Shown piece by piece: positions 35,526-45,294 of a stretch of DNA of 58,965 nucleotides (position 1 is its first letter; the number at the start of each line of letters is the position of its first letter). The stretch is from Saprospiraceae bacterium. Lineage in GTDB: Bacteria; Bacteroidota; Bacteroidia; Chitinophagales; Saprospiraceae. The stretch covers positions 4,459 to 63,423 of the forward strand of contig JAHDGF010000008.1 in the NCBI GenBank assembly GCA_020627785.1, given 5' to 3'. Position numbers and translations under genes: made by a program. The notes beneath the pieces are model-generated. The model saw only the letters and a list, made by a program, of their open reading frames with translations, made no database searches and was not told the DNA's origin.

Positions 35526-38500
35526 TCAAATTTTTACAATACGAGTTGTTTTGATTTTTCCGTCTGCTCTCAAGGAAATGATGTAGGTTCCTGCACTAAG
35601 ATTACTGAGATCAAATTCTGTATTCAGACTTCTAGTATTGCTAAATTTTTCTGTTTTCACCAATTGGCCTTGGGTAGAGAAAATGTTAATCTCTGGACTT
35701 GTAGAGATGCTAAAGTTTACTTCCAAATTGATAATGTCCGTTGTTACTGTTGGGTAAATTTTAAATTCTTCGATGAAGTTAATTTCTTGGATGGCGGTAT
35801 TCATTTCAATCTCAAAATCGAAGGTGTAAACACATCCCAGATTTGTTGTAACTGTTACGGTGTGTATGCCTGGAGTAAGATCATTTGCGGAAGCGCCAGT
35901 ATCTCCATTGTCCCAAAGAATGCTTGTAATATTATCATAGTTCAGCTCAATACTTGCTGATCCGTTTTGATTGGAATCGGCATTTACAGTTTCTATCTCT
36001 GCTGTAACATTCACGAAATCTTCTTCTAACATATATCCGAAGGTCAAAGAACATCCGTTGGTGGCTATAACTTCAACAGTGTAATTTCCTTCTTGCCAAA
36101 TGCCAATTGATTGGTTGGATGAAATTATATTCCCGTTTACCATCCAATTGTAAGTGTAGACATTATTTGTTTCAACATTGAGTGTGATGACATTATTTTC
36201 ACAATCAACAGAGGGTGAAGCTAAACTAGCATTTGGTAAATCGTTGTCTAATGTAACTTGAACAGTAGTCTGTGCAGAACAACCATTTTCACCGATTACT
36301 TGTATGGTATAAGATCCTGGATTCGTGACCATTGGATTTTGTTCATTCGAAGTAAACCCATTGGGTCCTGTCCATTCGTAACTTACATCTTGACTACTAT
36401 TGCTAGTCAATGTGATAGACGATTGATTACAACTAATTTGTCCTCCGTTCGCATCCAATGAGGGTGCAGTATTATCTAAAGTTACAGAAACTACGGATTC
36501 TGAAATACAACCATTAGGTGCAGTAACCGTAAAAGTGTATTGTCCTGGAACTCCAACCGTCGGGTTTGTTTCTGTTGAATTAAATCCTCCTGGTCCTGAC
36601 CATTGAAATGAAGTTCCAGAAGTCGTTGAGCTACCCATCAGTTGGACCTCATTAATGTTACAATTTAATAAGCCGCCGAAAGCAGAAATATTTGGTAATT
36701 CCGAGGAAGCATTTACTTGTGCAGTTGCTGTTGCCATGCAACCATTGGCAGCGGTAACGGTCAATGTATAAATACCCGGTGAGCCTACAGATGGATTTTG
36801 TTCATTTGATGAAAATGAATTTGGTCCAGTCCAACTATAGCTTACGCCTGGAGATGTAGATGATCCATTTATCTGAATTACATTTACAGAACAATTTAGT
36901 TCTCCTCCACTTGCTGAAGCATTTGGTATTGCTAGATCTTCAATGACTGAACTTGTAGCTGTTGAAGTACATCCATTTTGAGCAGTTGCTACCACAGTGT
37001 AAATTCCCGCCACATCGATAATTGGGTTTTGTTCGCTTGAAGCAAATGCAGCAGGTCCAGTCCAAGAATAAGTCAAGCCAGTATTATTCGTTGATAATAA
37101 AATTTGAGCAGATGTATTGGTGCAATTTATTGTTAGGTTATTTTGGACTGTAATGGTTGGAGTTGTTGTATTCTCAGAAACAACGGAATTTGCTGAAGCG
37201 GTACATCCATTTGCGGAAGCGACAACCAGAGTATAAGTACCTGCTACGTTGACTACAGGATTTTGTTCTGAAGAAGTAAATCCTCCTGGACCTGTCCATG
37301 CATAGCTCACGCCATCACTCGCTGTTGGCATTAAAGTAATGGATGGTTGATCACAGGTAATCACACCATTTGCGACGGCAGCAATTGGGTTTGATATATC
37401 CTGAATAACGGTTACGGATTGTGAAGAATTACAACCGTTAGAAGCGGTTACAACAACTGTATAATCTCCAGCAATGTTTACGCTTGGGTTTGCGGTGGTG
37501 TTGGTAAAGCCATTTGGTCCTGACCATAAATATGTTACTCCTGTGGTTGTCGAAGTTGCATTTAATTGTACGCTGGTTGATGTACAAGTTAGGGTTCCTC
37601 CAGTAGCTGCTAAATCCGGGGTTAAAGTATCAATATTTACGCTTGCCGTTGTTTCAGCCGTACAACCATTATTTGAGGTAACCATAAGTGTGTATGTGCC
37701 AGCTGCATCTACCATAGGATCTTGCTCATTGCTGGTGAAGCCATTAGGTCCAGTCCACTCAAAGCTCGCAGTTGGATCAGAAGTAGAAGTGGTTAAAGTC
37801 ACATTTGGATTATTACAGTTGATGGTACCCCCTATGACAGAAACCGTAGGAATCACAACATCATCCACAACGATTGCTACACCTTCGGCGATGCATCCAT
37901 TAGGAGCAGTTACGGTTAAATTATATTCTCCAGGATTGGCAACTGAAACACTTGGGTTGCTCGAGGTGAAGCCATTTGGTCCTGCCCAAGAATAACTGAC
38001 ATTTTGAGTAGTGGAAGTACCAGAAATAACAACTTCACTAGTGTTACAGTCTATGGTGCCACCTTCTGTTGAAATATCGGGGGCATCTGTATCTGCTTGT
38101 ACGATGGCGTTGGCTGTTTCGAAACAACCTGCAGTAGTAGCTACTGTTAATGTGTAAGTACCTGCTTGACTAACTATCGGACTTTGGTCGTTTGAAGTAA
38201 ATCCTCCAGGTCCAGTCCATGAATATGATACTGTGCTAGAAGAAGAATTTCCAATTAATTGAATGTTACTTCCATTACAATCAAGTGTTCCACCTGTTGC
38301 TGAGGCATCTGGATAATCTTGAAATTCGACAAAGACATTATCTACACTACAACATCCACTTGCTCCTGTTACTGTCACAAAATATTCACCGGCTTCAGTC
38401 ACGACTATGCTTGAAGTATTTTCACCAGTGGACCAAACGGAGTTACCGTTCAAACCGTTGCTCTGCAAGGTTACGACATCGCCGGTACAAGCAACGATGT

Positions 38501-40745
38501 TGTCTCCTAAATCTACGGCTTCATCATTGAAGGCTGTTACTGTCCAAGAAGCCGAGACATTATTCCCGCAGTAATCATAGGCAGTCCAGACATGTGTTTC
38601 CACAAATGCATTTTGTCCAAAATCACAAGTTAATTCTGAGACATTTAACTCGTATTCAATCAAACTTGTGACATCTCCTTCACATATATCCATTGCAGTA
38701 ACATCGGGAATTTGCGGAAGTGATTCATTGCAGTTAATGGTTACATTAGCTGGTATTCCATTTAAAGTAGGTGCCTGTGTATCGACATATTCAAAATTGA
38801 CACTTGCAAAGTTTATGTTGTTACACTCATCAATGGCTTGATAAGTATACGTTGAAGCACTTGTATTAGAAGGAGTTGGACATAAGTTAGAAGCCTGTAA
38901 ACTAGATTCAGAAATAACAGTTGGACCTGAGCAACCTTGTGCTGTTGGCATATTCGCTGCCACTGATCCTAATAGATCGTCAACACCACATTCTAAGGTC
39001 ATGCTTAGAGGTGTTGATGAAGAATATGGAGCATCCCATACCGGTGCTACATCATTATAAATTAAAACTGAAAACGATTGTATTTCAATATTTCCACATC
39101 CGTCATTTACTGAATATGAAAATGTTTGGGTTTCAATGGGTTCACCTTGGGTGCAATCTCCTAAGGTTAATGAAGAAGTCAAGGTTATTGAAGAAGTTAC
39201 ATCTCCAGCACAAAGATCATTCGCGAAAATATCTACACCAATTTCTGGTATGCTAGGAAAATTATCAGCACAACTTATGGTTATATCATCCACTGGAATG
39301 CCGGTCAATGTAGGAGCCAAATTATCATTTACATTTATTAGGATCGCCCCTAAAAAAGGACTTACATTTCCCGCGTCATCAGTGACTGTATAATACCAAT
39401 CATTCCACTCGGAATTGCCGCATTGTGGCATAATGATATTCTCTGAAAAATCATAATTAACTGAACCACAATCAATGGCTATCAAATTTGATAAATTGGC
39501 TGAAACCACATCATCAATATTTTCAACTCCACACTCAATATCAACAGTTATTTCTTGAGTTGTCCAAGTTGGCGCATTTTCATCTTGGATCGTCACTTGA
39601 GTTTGACAAGTGGAAGTGTTTCCTGCTAAATCAGTGACAAACCAATCAAAGGTAAAAACACCTGTAGCACCCCATTCGTAAGGATAGGTCCCTCCTGGGT
39701 CAACAATATCAACCGAAGATTCTCCTGCAGGATTGGTTATTACTAGCCCTGAATTAGCGGGATCTATTCCACAATCATCATTGTAAAATGGTTCGGTGAT
39801 GAAAAATTCTACAGAGCAATTTGCGTCCAAACTTACTGTTTGATTTGCAGGGCAATTGGTGATTACTGGATCTTGATTGTCTGTGCTACCTCCAATTGTA
39901 AAAGTAAATTCCGTGATACACTCACCGGGAACCAATGACCTATGAATTGTTCCCTCGCTTTTTAATTCTTCTTGCTCCTTTTGGGTTAAAAGAGAACTTG
40001 TTGCATGGGCTACATAAGCTGTATAATTGCCTGCAGAAAGGTCTGTAAAAGTATTGTTGAATTCAAACTCAATTCCGTCTAGTGAATAAACGATTAAATT
40101 ATTACAATATCCAGATTCTCCCAACACCAATTCTACGGAACCATTTGATTGATTGCAATCGGCATCTGTTACAATTACATTATCAATTTCAGGGCAAATT
40201 GTTCCAAAAGATATAGATGCACAATATAAATCTATGGGCCCAGCTTCCTTCACAAAATTCTGACAAATTCCTATGGTCCAAGTTCCATCTGCAGAACCAC
40301 CTGTATTATTCAAACTTGCGAATCCTTCTTCTGGATAGAAGGTTAATCCGGAGGGAGTACCTGGATTCGTATGAAATGGTAAATCTGTACAATTCGCAAA
40401 CCCGACATCTAAGTATTCATTATTGGAAGGACCTAAATAATCTGGGAATGATAATTCAGTTGCTAATTGAAAAGTGTCTCCAGCTGGAGAAATCAAATGT
40501 ATTTGTCCATTCCAGCCATCTACTTGATCAAGATCCACGTACACTTCTAGGATACCACTGTTATTATCCCCTAAGGTGCCTTCTCCTGAAACTTCAATAT
40601 CGAAATTAAAAAGATTAGGACAGTACGAGGTTACAGTTGTGAAATCTCCAGCACAAATATCGGCTGTATATTCCCTTAGTTGGGCTGAAAGAGAAAGTGT
40701 ACAAATAACAAAAAGACTTATTAAGTAAAAGGTGGAAGTTTTCAT
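35526..40745 (-). CDS. Large T9SS surface protein with P-domain, HYR and nine Ig-like repeats
   Basis: 1739 residues with signal peptide MKTSTFYLISLFVICTLSLS. In order: a proprotein-convertase P-like domain (about 28-180, with GWNGQIHLISPAGDTFQL and NNTGGSADGTWTIGI); a SprB-like unit near 187-245 (DADCNQSNGSVELVLGESGY); HYR and related domains (about 290-760, first DNQDPVITNCPANQTV); nine tandem Ig/PKD-like repeats of 76-78 residues (840-1530), each with a WTGPNGFTSNEQNP-like core and a conserved Cys pair; and a T9SS sorting domain (about 1655-1739, YPTVTTDIINLEVNF to LSAGTYIISLRADG). It should be a long, stalk-like adhesin on the cell surface. It is a single-gene unit. Confidence 0.92.
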   Translation of the reverse strand: MKTSTFYLISLFVICTLSLSAQLREYTADICAGDFTTVTSYCPNLFNFDIEVSGEGTLGDNNSGILEVYVDLDQVDGWNGQIHLISPAGDTFQLATELSFPDYLGPSNNEYLDVGFANCTDLPFHTNPGTPSGLTFYPEEGFASLNNTGGSADGTWTIGICQNFVKEAGPIDLYCASISFGTICPEIDNVIVTDADCNQSNGSVELVLGESGYCNNLIVYSLDGIEFEFNNTFTDLSAGNYTAYVAHATSSLLTQKEQEELKSEGTIHRSLVPGECITEFTFTIGGSTDNQDPVITNCPANQTVSLDANCSVEFFITEPFYNDDCGIDPANSGLVITNPAGESSVDIVDPGGTYPYEWGATGVFTFDWFVTDLAGNTSTCQTQVTIQDENAPTWTTQEITVDIECGVENIDDVVSANLSNLIAIDCGSVNYDFSENIIMPQCGNSEWNDWYYTVTDDAGNVSPFLGAILINVNDNLAPTLTGIPVDDITISCADNFPSIPEIGVDIFANDLCAGDVTSSITLTSSLTLGDCTQGEPIETQTFSYSVNDGCGNIEIQSFSVLIYNDVAPVWDAPYSSSTPLSMTLECGVDDLLGSVAANMPTAQGCSGPTVISESSLQASNLCPTPSNTSASTYTYQAIDECNNINFASVNFEYVDTQAPTLNGIPANVTINCNESLPQIPDVTAMDICEGDVTSLIEYELNVSELTCDFGQNAFVETHVWTAYDYCGNNVSASWTVTAFNDEAVDLGDNIVACTGDVVTLQSNGLNGNSVWSTGENTSSIVVTEAGEYFVTVTGASGCCSVDNVFVEFQDYPDASATGGTLDCNGSNIQLIGNSSSSTVSYSWTGPGGFTSNDQSPIVSQAGTYTLTVATTAGCFETANAIVQADTDAPDISTEGGTIDCNTSEVVISGTSTTQNVSYSWAGPNGFTSSNPSVSVANPGEYNLTVTAPNGCIAEGVAIVVDDVVIPTVSVIGGTINCNNPNVTLTTSTSDPTASFEWTGPNGFTSNEQDPMVDAAGTYTLMVTSNNGCTAETTASVNIDTLTPDLAATGGTLTCTSTSVQLNATSTTTGVTYLWSGPNGFTNTTANPSVNIAGDYTVVVTASNGCNSSQSVTVIQDISNPIAAVANGVITCDQPSITLMPTASDGVSYAWTGPGGFTSSEQNPVVNVAGTYTLVVASANGCTASANSVVSENTTTPTITVQNNLTINCTNTSAQILLSTNNTGLTYSWTGPAAFASSEQNPIIDVAGIYTVVATAQNGCTSTATSSVIEDLAIPNASASGGELNCSVNVIQINGSSTSPGVSYSWTGPNSFSSNEQNPSVGSPGIYTLTVTAANGCMATATAQVNASSELPNISAFGGLLNCNINEVQLMGSSTTSGTSFQWSGPGGFNSTETNPTVGVPGQYTFTVTAPNGCISESVVSVTLDNTAPSLDANGGQISCNQSSITLTSNSSQDVSYEWTGPNGFTSNEQNPMVTNPGSYTIQVIGENGCSAQTTVQVTLDNDLPNASLASPSVDCENNVITLNVETNNVYTYNWMVNGNIISSNQSIGIWQEGNYTVEVIATNGCSLTFGYMLEEDFVNVTAEIETVNADSNQNGSASIELNYDNITSILWDNGDTGASANDLTPGIHTVTVTTNLGCVYTFDFEIEMNTAIQEINFIEEFKIYPTVTTDIINLEVNFSISTSPEINIFSTQGQLVKTEKFSNTRSLNTEFDLSNLSAGTYIISLRADGKIKTTRIVKI
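36156..38228 (-). repeat. Nine tandem ~231-bp coding repeats (Ig-like)
   Basis: Nine consecutive units of 76-78 codons in the 1739-residue surface-protein gene. Each contains [ST][YF]xW[TSA]GPxxF, a PGxYTxxVTAxNGC strand and a GGxxxC strand. Copy-number change by recombination is plausible. Confidence 0.92.
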
Positions 40746-40962
40746 AATTTAAATTTTTGGAGCTATTCAAAGGTTTTATGGTGTATTTCGAGCGCTAAAA
40801 TAGTTGTGCAGTTGCCCCCTTATAATGCCATGGCTATTAGCGGAAGGATAAATGGCTATAAACGGTTAATGAAATGTCATGAACGGTATATTCTTTTCGT
40901 GAAATTCATGGCACAAATTTTAAAGAATGAGCTAACTTGCTCTTAATTGGTATCTTTTACTA

Positions 40963-42729
40963 ATGCCTCAAAAAACATTAATTCTCAGTCTAGTCTTATC
41001 AATCTTTTGGTATCTATCAATACTACAAGGACAAGAATCTCCTATTTCAAAAGAAAAAGATTCCTTGACACTTTTGCTGAAGCAGAATGACAACAAGGAT
41101 GTTGAGATTGATCTTTTGATAGAATTGAGCATGCTTATGGTCAATGACTTTGATCATATCAAAGCCAAAGAGTACGCAGATGAAGCTTATGCAAAAGCCC
41201 ATGGTCGAAACGATCAAGCAAATATGGGAAAGGCGTTAATTCAAATCGCCTACGTGTATTGGTTTTTAGAGGATTTCAAAACTTCCCTAGAATTTGATTT
41301 AAAGGCTTTGGAGATAAATGAAATCCATGCAGACTCTAGCACCCTCGCTTACAATTACAAGAGACTTACCCATGATTATTGTGATTTATTCGATTACGAC
41401 ACTGCATTAATATACATCCAAAAAGCCTTCAATGTCCATAAAGCCATTGATGCAAAAAAGGACATCATTTTGGACGAGGCGCTCATGGGATATATTAATA
41501 TGCACCAAGGAGATTATGTAGAAGCGGAAAAAAGAATGTTAAATGTACTAGCAAATGCCACAGTGATGGAAGATAGCACCACGATGGCAGGCATGAACGA
41601 CGATCTAGCTTTTTTATTAGAACTCCAAGGAAAACTAAATGAGGCTCTGGTGTATGCAATCGAAGGCGTTAAAATTTCTACCAAATGCAATATCCCAAGA
41701 CACATGCGCGAAGGATATATAATACTGGAGAAGATATATGTTGGTTTAGGGAAATTTGACAAAGCATATGAAACAAGATTAAAAAAAGATGAACTCGAAT
41801 TTGAATTGATGAAATCAGAGACCTTAATTAAGTTTACTGAGCTTAATAAAGAAAAAGAAATTTTGGTGCTGGAACAACAAAATCAGATCAGTGATCAAGA
41901 AAAAGAATTACTTGCTTCAAGGAGTAAAATCTATAAAATAGGTGCTGTGGCACTATCATCGATTCTCCTAATTCTTGCTTTTTTTCTAAGGCAATTAGAC
42001 AAGAACAAAAAACTAATTGAACAAAAGAATACATCACTTCAAAAACTTAACAATACAAAGGATAAGTTTTTTGGAATTATAGGTCATGATCTTCGAAGTC
42101 CGATTACCGCCTTGGATAGTGTAAGTCAGCAGATTAAATATTATACAGATCTTGGCAACAAGTCAAAGCTACATAATCTAGCGGAAGGTGTTAGACAGAC
42201 CACAGATAGGTTGAGTACACTTCTTGATAATCTGCTCCAATGGTCCTTCATCCAATCCGATCGTGTGCCATATCATCCTACCCAAATAAGTATAAATGAA
42301 ATAGTCCGCGAAAATATTTTATTATATGAAGATGTTGCCGCAGCTAAAGAGATAAATTTATGTGATGAAATAAATGGAGAGTACTTTGCATTTGCAGACA
42401 AACAAGCAATCATGACTGTAGTAAGGAACTTGGTTAATAATGCTATTAAGTTTACTGAGCCTGGTGGCAAGGTTTTTATAAGCAGTTACTCAGATCAAAA
42501 AACCGTTTTAGAAATCAGAGATACAGGGGTTGGAATGAATGCAAAAAGAATTCAACAATTGTTCTCATTAAAAAAAACAGGGACCATTGGTACTGCTGGC
42601 GAGCAAAGTACTGGTTTGGGTCTGATAATATGTAGAGATCTTATCGAATCTAATAAGGGGAGGATTGAAGTTACTAGCAAACTAGGTGAAGGTTCAAGTT
42701 TCAAAATTCACTTACCAAAATCAGAATAA
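40963..42729 (+). CDS. TPR-containing membrane sensor histidine kinase
   Basis: 588 residues with an N-terminal signal-like helix. Residues 40-270 form a periplasmic TPR array (AYVYWFLEDFKTSLEFDLKA and EALVYAIEGVKISTKCNIPR). A coiled coil at 285-320 is followed by the membrane helix KIGAVALSSILLILAFFLRQ. The HisKA domain has His375 in FGIIGHDLRSPITALDS. HATPase motifs are NLVNNAIKFTEPGG, DTGVGMNAKRIQQLF and GLGLIICRDLIESNKGRIEV. The TPR sensor probably binds a peptide or protein partner in the periplasm. The next gene's ATG overlaps its stop by one base, so the LytTR response regulator is its cognate partner. Confidence 0.94.
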   Translation: MPQKTLILSLVLSIFWYLSILQGQESPISKEKDSLTLLLKQNDNKDVEIDLLIELSMLMVNDFDHIKAKEYADEAYAKAHGRNDQANMGKALIQIAYVYWFLEDFKTSLEFDLKALEINEIHADSSTLAYNYKRLTHDYCDLFDYDTALIYIQKAFNVHKAIDAKKDIILDEALMGYINMHQGDYVEAEKRMLNVLANATVMEDSTTMAGMNDDLAFLLELQGKLNEALVYAIEGVKISTKCNIPRHMREGYIILEKIYVGLGKFDKAYETRLKKDELEFELMKSETLIKFTELNKEKEILVLEQQNQISDQEKELLASRSKIYKIGAVALSSILLILAFFLRQLDKNKKLIEQKNTSLQKLNNTKDKFFGIIGHDLRSPITALDSVSQQIKYYTDLGNKSKLHNLAEGVRQTTDRLSTLLDNLLQWSFIQSDRVPYHPTQISINEIVRENILLYEDVAAAKEINLCDEINGEYFAFADKQAIMTVVRNLVNNAIKFTEPGGKVFISSYSDQKTVLEIRDTGVGMNAKRIQQLFSLKKTGTIGTAGEQSTGLGLIICRDLIESNKGRIEVTSKLGEGSSFKIHLPKSE

Positions 42730-43481
42730 TGGCATTTCAAATCATGATTGTTGAAGATGAGCCGTTGTGGGCTAGTAAAATGGAAATGCAAATTGCTAAG
42801 CTGGGGCACAAGTTATTTGCGATAAAATCTAATAGTACGGAAGCTTTACAAGCCTTGGAAATTAATCAACCGGATTTAATTTTAATGGATGTGAACATAC
42901 TCGGTGAATATGATGGGGTAGAGTTGACAGATATGATTCATGATAAATGGCCAATACCAGTATTATTTATTACCTCCCTATATGATGATTCCACATTTAG
43001 ACGCATAAGCCGAACTAATCCGATTGGGTATATTCAAAAACCTTTCTCTGATATGCAATTGAAACATTCTATTGATTTAATCGCAAAGCAATTAATTAGC
43101 AATAAATCTTCTGGTATTGAATCGAACGAGTCATCAGATAATAGTAGTTCTGTTAATTTAGATACAGAGCATATTTATATTAAAAAGAGAAACCGGCTAG
43201 AGAAAATTAAAATTCTTGACATTTATTACATCGAAGCAGATGGCAGATATTGTCAAATAAATACAAAAGACAGCAGATATTTAATTCGAATGCCTTTGAC
43301 TAAAATTATTGAGAAACTTAATATGCAACATTTTGTGAAAACGCATAGGAGTTTTGTGGTAAACAAGTATAAAATAAAATCTATTGATTTGGAGAATGAT
43401 GTGATCATCTTAGAAAGCATGGAAGTTCCAATAAGTCGCAGGGAAAAGGATAAGGTTTTAAAACAAATTAATCTGTTTTAA
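42729..43481 (+). CDS. LytTR-family response regulator
   Basis: 250 residues. Receiver domain (3-120) with the acidic pocket E9/D10, phospho-acceptor Asp54 in LILMDVNILGEYDG, and Lys in GYIQKPFSD. A Ser-rich linker (about 128-142) leads to a LytTR DNA-binding domain (145-250) with KILDIYYIEADGRYCQINTK and MQHFVKTHRSFVVNKYKI. It shares one base with the stop of the TPR kinase gene, the classical arrangement of a paired two-component system of the LytS/LytR-like type in Bacteroidota. Its targets are unknown. Confidence 0.95.
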   Translation: MAFQIMIVEDEPLWASKMEMQIAKLGHKLFAIKSNSTEALQALEINQPDLILMDVNILGEYDGVELTDMIHDKWPIPVLFITSLYDDSTFRRISRTNPIGYIQKPFSDMQLKHSIDLIAKQLISNKSSGIESNESSDNSSSVNLDTEHIYIKKRNRLEKIKILDIYYIEADGRYCQINTKDSRYLIRMPLTKIIEKLNMQHFVKTHRSFVVNKYKIKSIDLENDVIILESMEVPISRREKDKVLKQINLF

Positions 43482-43483
43482 AT

Positions 43484-43525
43484 AAAAAGAGGCAATCTTT
43501 TATAAGATCGCCTCTTTTTATTTTT
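43484..43525. terminator. Bidirectional terminator between the LytTR regulator and the M20 amidohydrolase
   Basis: Stem AAAAAGAGGC (43484-43493) with GCCTCTTTTT (43510-43519), extended by ATCTT/AAGAT past one mismatch, loop TTAT, then a T-rich tail. It lies between two convergent genes. Confidence 0.85.
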
Positions 43526-43535
43526 AGTTAAAGAT

Positions 43536-44840
43536 TTATTTCTTCCAATACTCTTCTGCATAATCGAATACCAATTGACAAAATGCCTTTACACCTAAGT
43601 GTAGTCCAGAATCATCAATTCTAAAATCTGGGGTATGGTGTGGGGCTGGATTTTCATCGCCGGGTGTCATACCTCCTAGCACAAAATAAAAGGCTGGCGC
43701 CTTTAACCCAAAGTAGGAAAAGTCCTCTGCCCCAGTTGTCCATGGAGACATGATTACATTGTCCACTCCAGCAATTTTCTGTAAACTCTTGGCAGAGAAT
43801 TCTGTGAGTTCTAAATCGTTGAAGGTCACTAGTGTTTTTGTGTCAATGTCAATGGTAGCTTCCGCTCCTGCACTTTCGGCTATGAGCTTTACGGTACGCC
43901 TCATTTTTTCATGTACGATTTTCTGCATGTCCGAATCCAATGTTCTGATGGTTCCCTCCATTCTTGCAGTTTCTGGAATAATATTGGATCGTACGCCTGC
44001 TTCAAAAATTCCAACGGTAATCACAACGGGCGCATCGGTGAGCCTTGATTGTCTACTTACGATTGTCTGTAATCCTTGAATGATCTGTGAAGAAACAACA
44101 ATGGGGTCTACCCCTGACCAAGGTTGTGAACCGTGGGTCTGTTTCCCTTTCACATTAATGGTGAACCAATCTGAAGATGCCATCGCAGCTCCCGGCTTAA
44201 ACCTTAAAGTGCCGACAGGTGTCTGCGAGTTGATGTGAAGACCGAAAATCGCATCTACCTTTGGATTTTCCATCACCTTTTCTTTAATCATCATTTCTGC
44301 GCCCCCTTCTTCATCACCAGGAGTTCCTTCTTCTGCTGGTTGGAAAATAAATTTTATGGTCCCTTTTAATTTTGATTTCATGCCAGCGAGTACTTCAGCT
44401 ACACCCATCATCACTGCGATGTGCGTGTCGTGACCACAAGCATGCATAACACCTACTTCCTTACCGTTGTATTCTCCGATTGCTTTCGAAGCAAATGGAA
44501 CATCCACTCTTTCCGTTACCGGTAAAGCATCTATATCTGCCCTTAGGCCGATCACTGGTCCTGGCAAATCTCCCCTTAGAAGTGCAACGACTCCGGTATG
44601 TGCCACACCAGTTGTTACTTCCATTCCTAATGCATTTAAATGCGCGGCAATTTTTTCAGCGGTTTTAAATTCTCTGTTTGACAATTCAGGGTTCTGATGA
44701 AAATCGCGTCTCCATTCAATGACCTTATTGTTAATTTCATCTGCCTTGGCAATAAATTCTTTTTGAATTTCTTGCATCTGTGCTGAGACTCCTCCGACCA
44801 ACAAAAGGATCATGCCTAAGCTTGTAAGTATATTTTTCAT
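43536..44840 (-). CDS. Exported M20-family amidohydrolase
   Basis: About 434 residues from ATG 44840, giving the signal peptide MKNILTSLGMILLLVGGVSA; ATG at 44858 is also in frame. Metal-site motifs of the M20D amidohydrolases are clear: MHACGHDTHIAVMMG and FIFQPAEEGTPGDEEGGAEM, and the dimerisation domain carries VKGKQTHGSQPWSGVDP. The C-terminal motif TTGAEDFSYFGLKAPAFYFV is also typical. Relatives hydrolyse N-acyl amino acids, hippurate or indole-amino-acid conjugates. The substrate here is unknown. The signal peptide places it in the periplasm or outside. Confidence 0.93.
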   Translation of the reverse strand: MKNILTSLGMILLLVGGVSAQMQEIQKEFIAKADEINNKVIEWRRDFHQNPELSNREFKTAEKIAAHLNALGMEVTTGVAHTGVVALLRGDLPGPVIGLRADIDALPVTERVDVPFASKAIGEYNGKEVGVMHACGHDTHIAVMMGVAEVLAGMKSKLKGTIKFIFQPAEEGTPGDEEGGAEMMIKEKVMENPKVDAIFGLHINSQTPVGTLRFKPGAAMASSDWFTINVKGKQTHGSQPWSGVDPIVVSSQIIQGLQTIVSRQSRLTDAPVVITVGIFEAGVRSNIIPETARMEGTIRTLDSDMQKIVHEKMRRTVKLIAESAGAEATIDIDTKTLVTFNDLELTEFSAKSLQKIAGVDNVIMSPWTTGAEDFSYFGLKAPAFYFVLGGMTPGDENPAPHHTPDFRIDDSGLHLGVKAFCQLVFDYAEEYWKK

Positions 44841-44921
44841 GTTTGGAATTTTCTTCAATTTAATAATTGGATATTTAAAATGGGAATGGATGCTTAACTT
44901 AGTTTCATAATCTATTTAATA

Positions 44922-45293
44922 ATGTCAATGAAAGTTCTTATAAGAAGACCCGTTGAGAGCGATGAATTCCCGACAGAGGAACGTTGTCATATCCTAGAAA
45001 TGCTCAATGAATCAGATGACCCCAGTCAATCTATTGCTCGAGCAAGAGTTGAGCCTGGAGTAACTACCGCCTGGCATCAACTGAAAAACACGTCGGAAGT
45101 ATACTTAATTATTAGTGGTCAAGGTCGGGTAGAATTGAATGAGGATGAAAGCCATGAATTAAAGGCGGGTGAATTGGTTAGAATACCACCGAATACGCCC
45201 CAACGAATTGAAAATACTGGTATTGAGGATCTGGTGTTTTTATGTTTTTGTACACCAGCCTTTGGCGATGATTGTTATGAGGCCTTGGAATAA
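44922..45293 (+). CDS. Cupin-domain protein
   Basis: 123 residues, a single small beta-barrel cupin. It shows the two cupin motifs in reduced form: GVTTAWHQLKNTSEVYLIIS followed by GQGRVELNE, and VRIPPNTPQRIENTG. One His of the usual metal triad is seen (WHQL), and Glu89-like positions follow, so metal binding is uncertain. It is divergent from the M20 gene and ends one base before the convergent YihY-type gene's stop codon. It could be a small binding or isomerase-like protein; no substrate is evident. Confidence 0.85.
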   Translation: MSMKVLIRRPVESDEFPTEERCHILEMLNESDDPSQSIARARVEPGVTTAWHQLKNTSEVYLIISGQGRVELNEDESHELKAGELVRIPPNTPQRIENTGIEDLVFLCFCTPAFGDDCYEALE

Positions 45294-45294
45294 A

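Noticed and set aside
37474..37995. A 173-codon plus-strand frame inside the Ig-repeat gene
   Set aside because: It is an antisense shadow of the repeats, reflecting their period.
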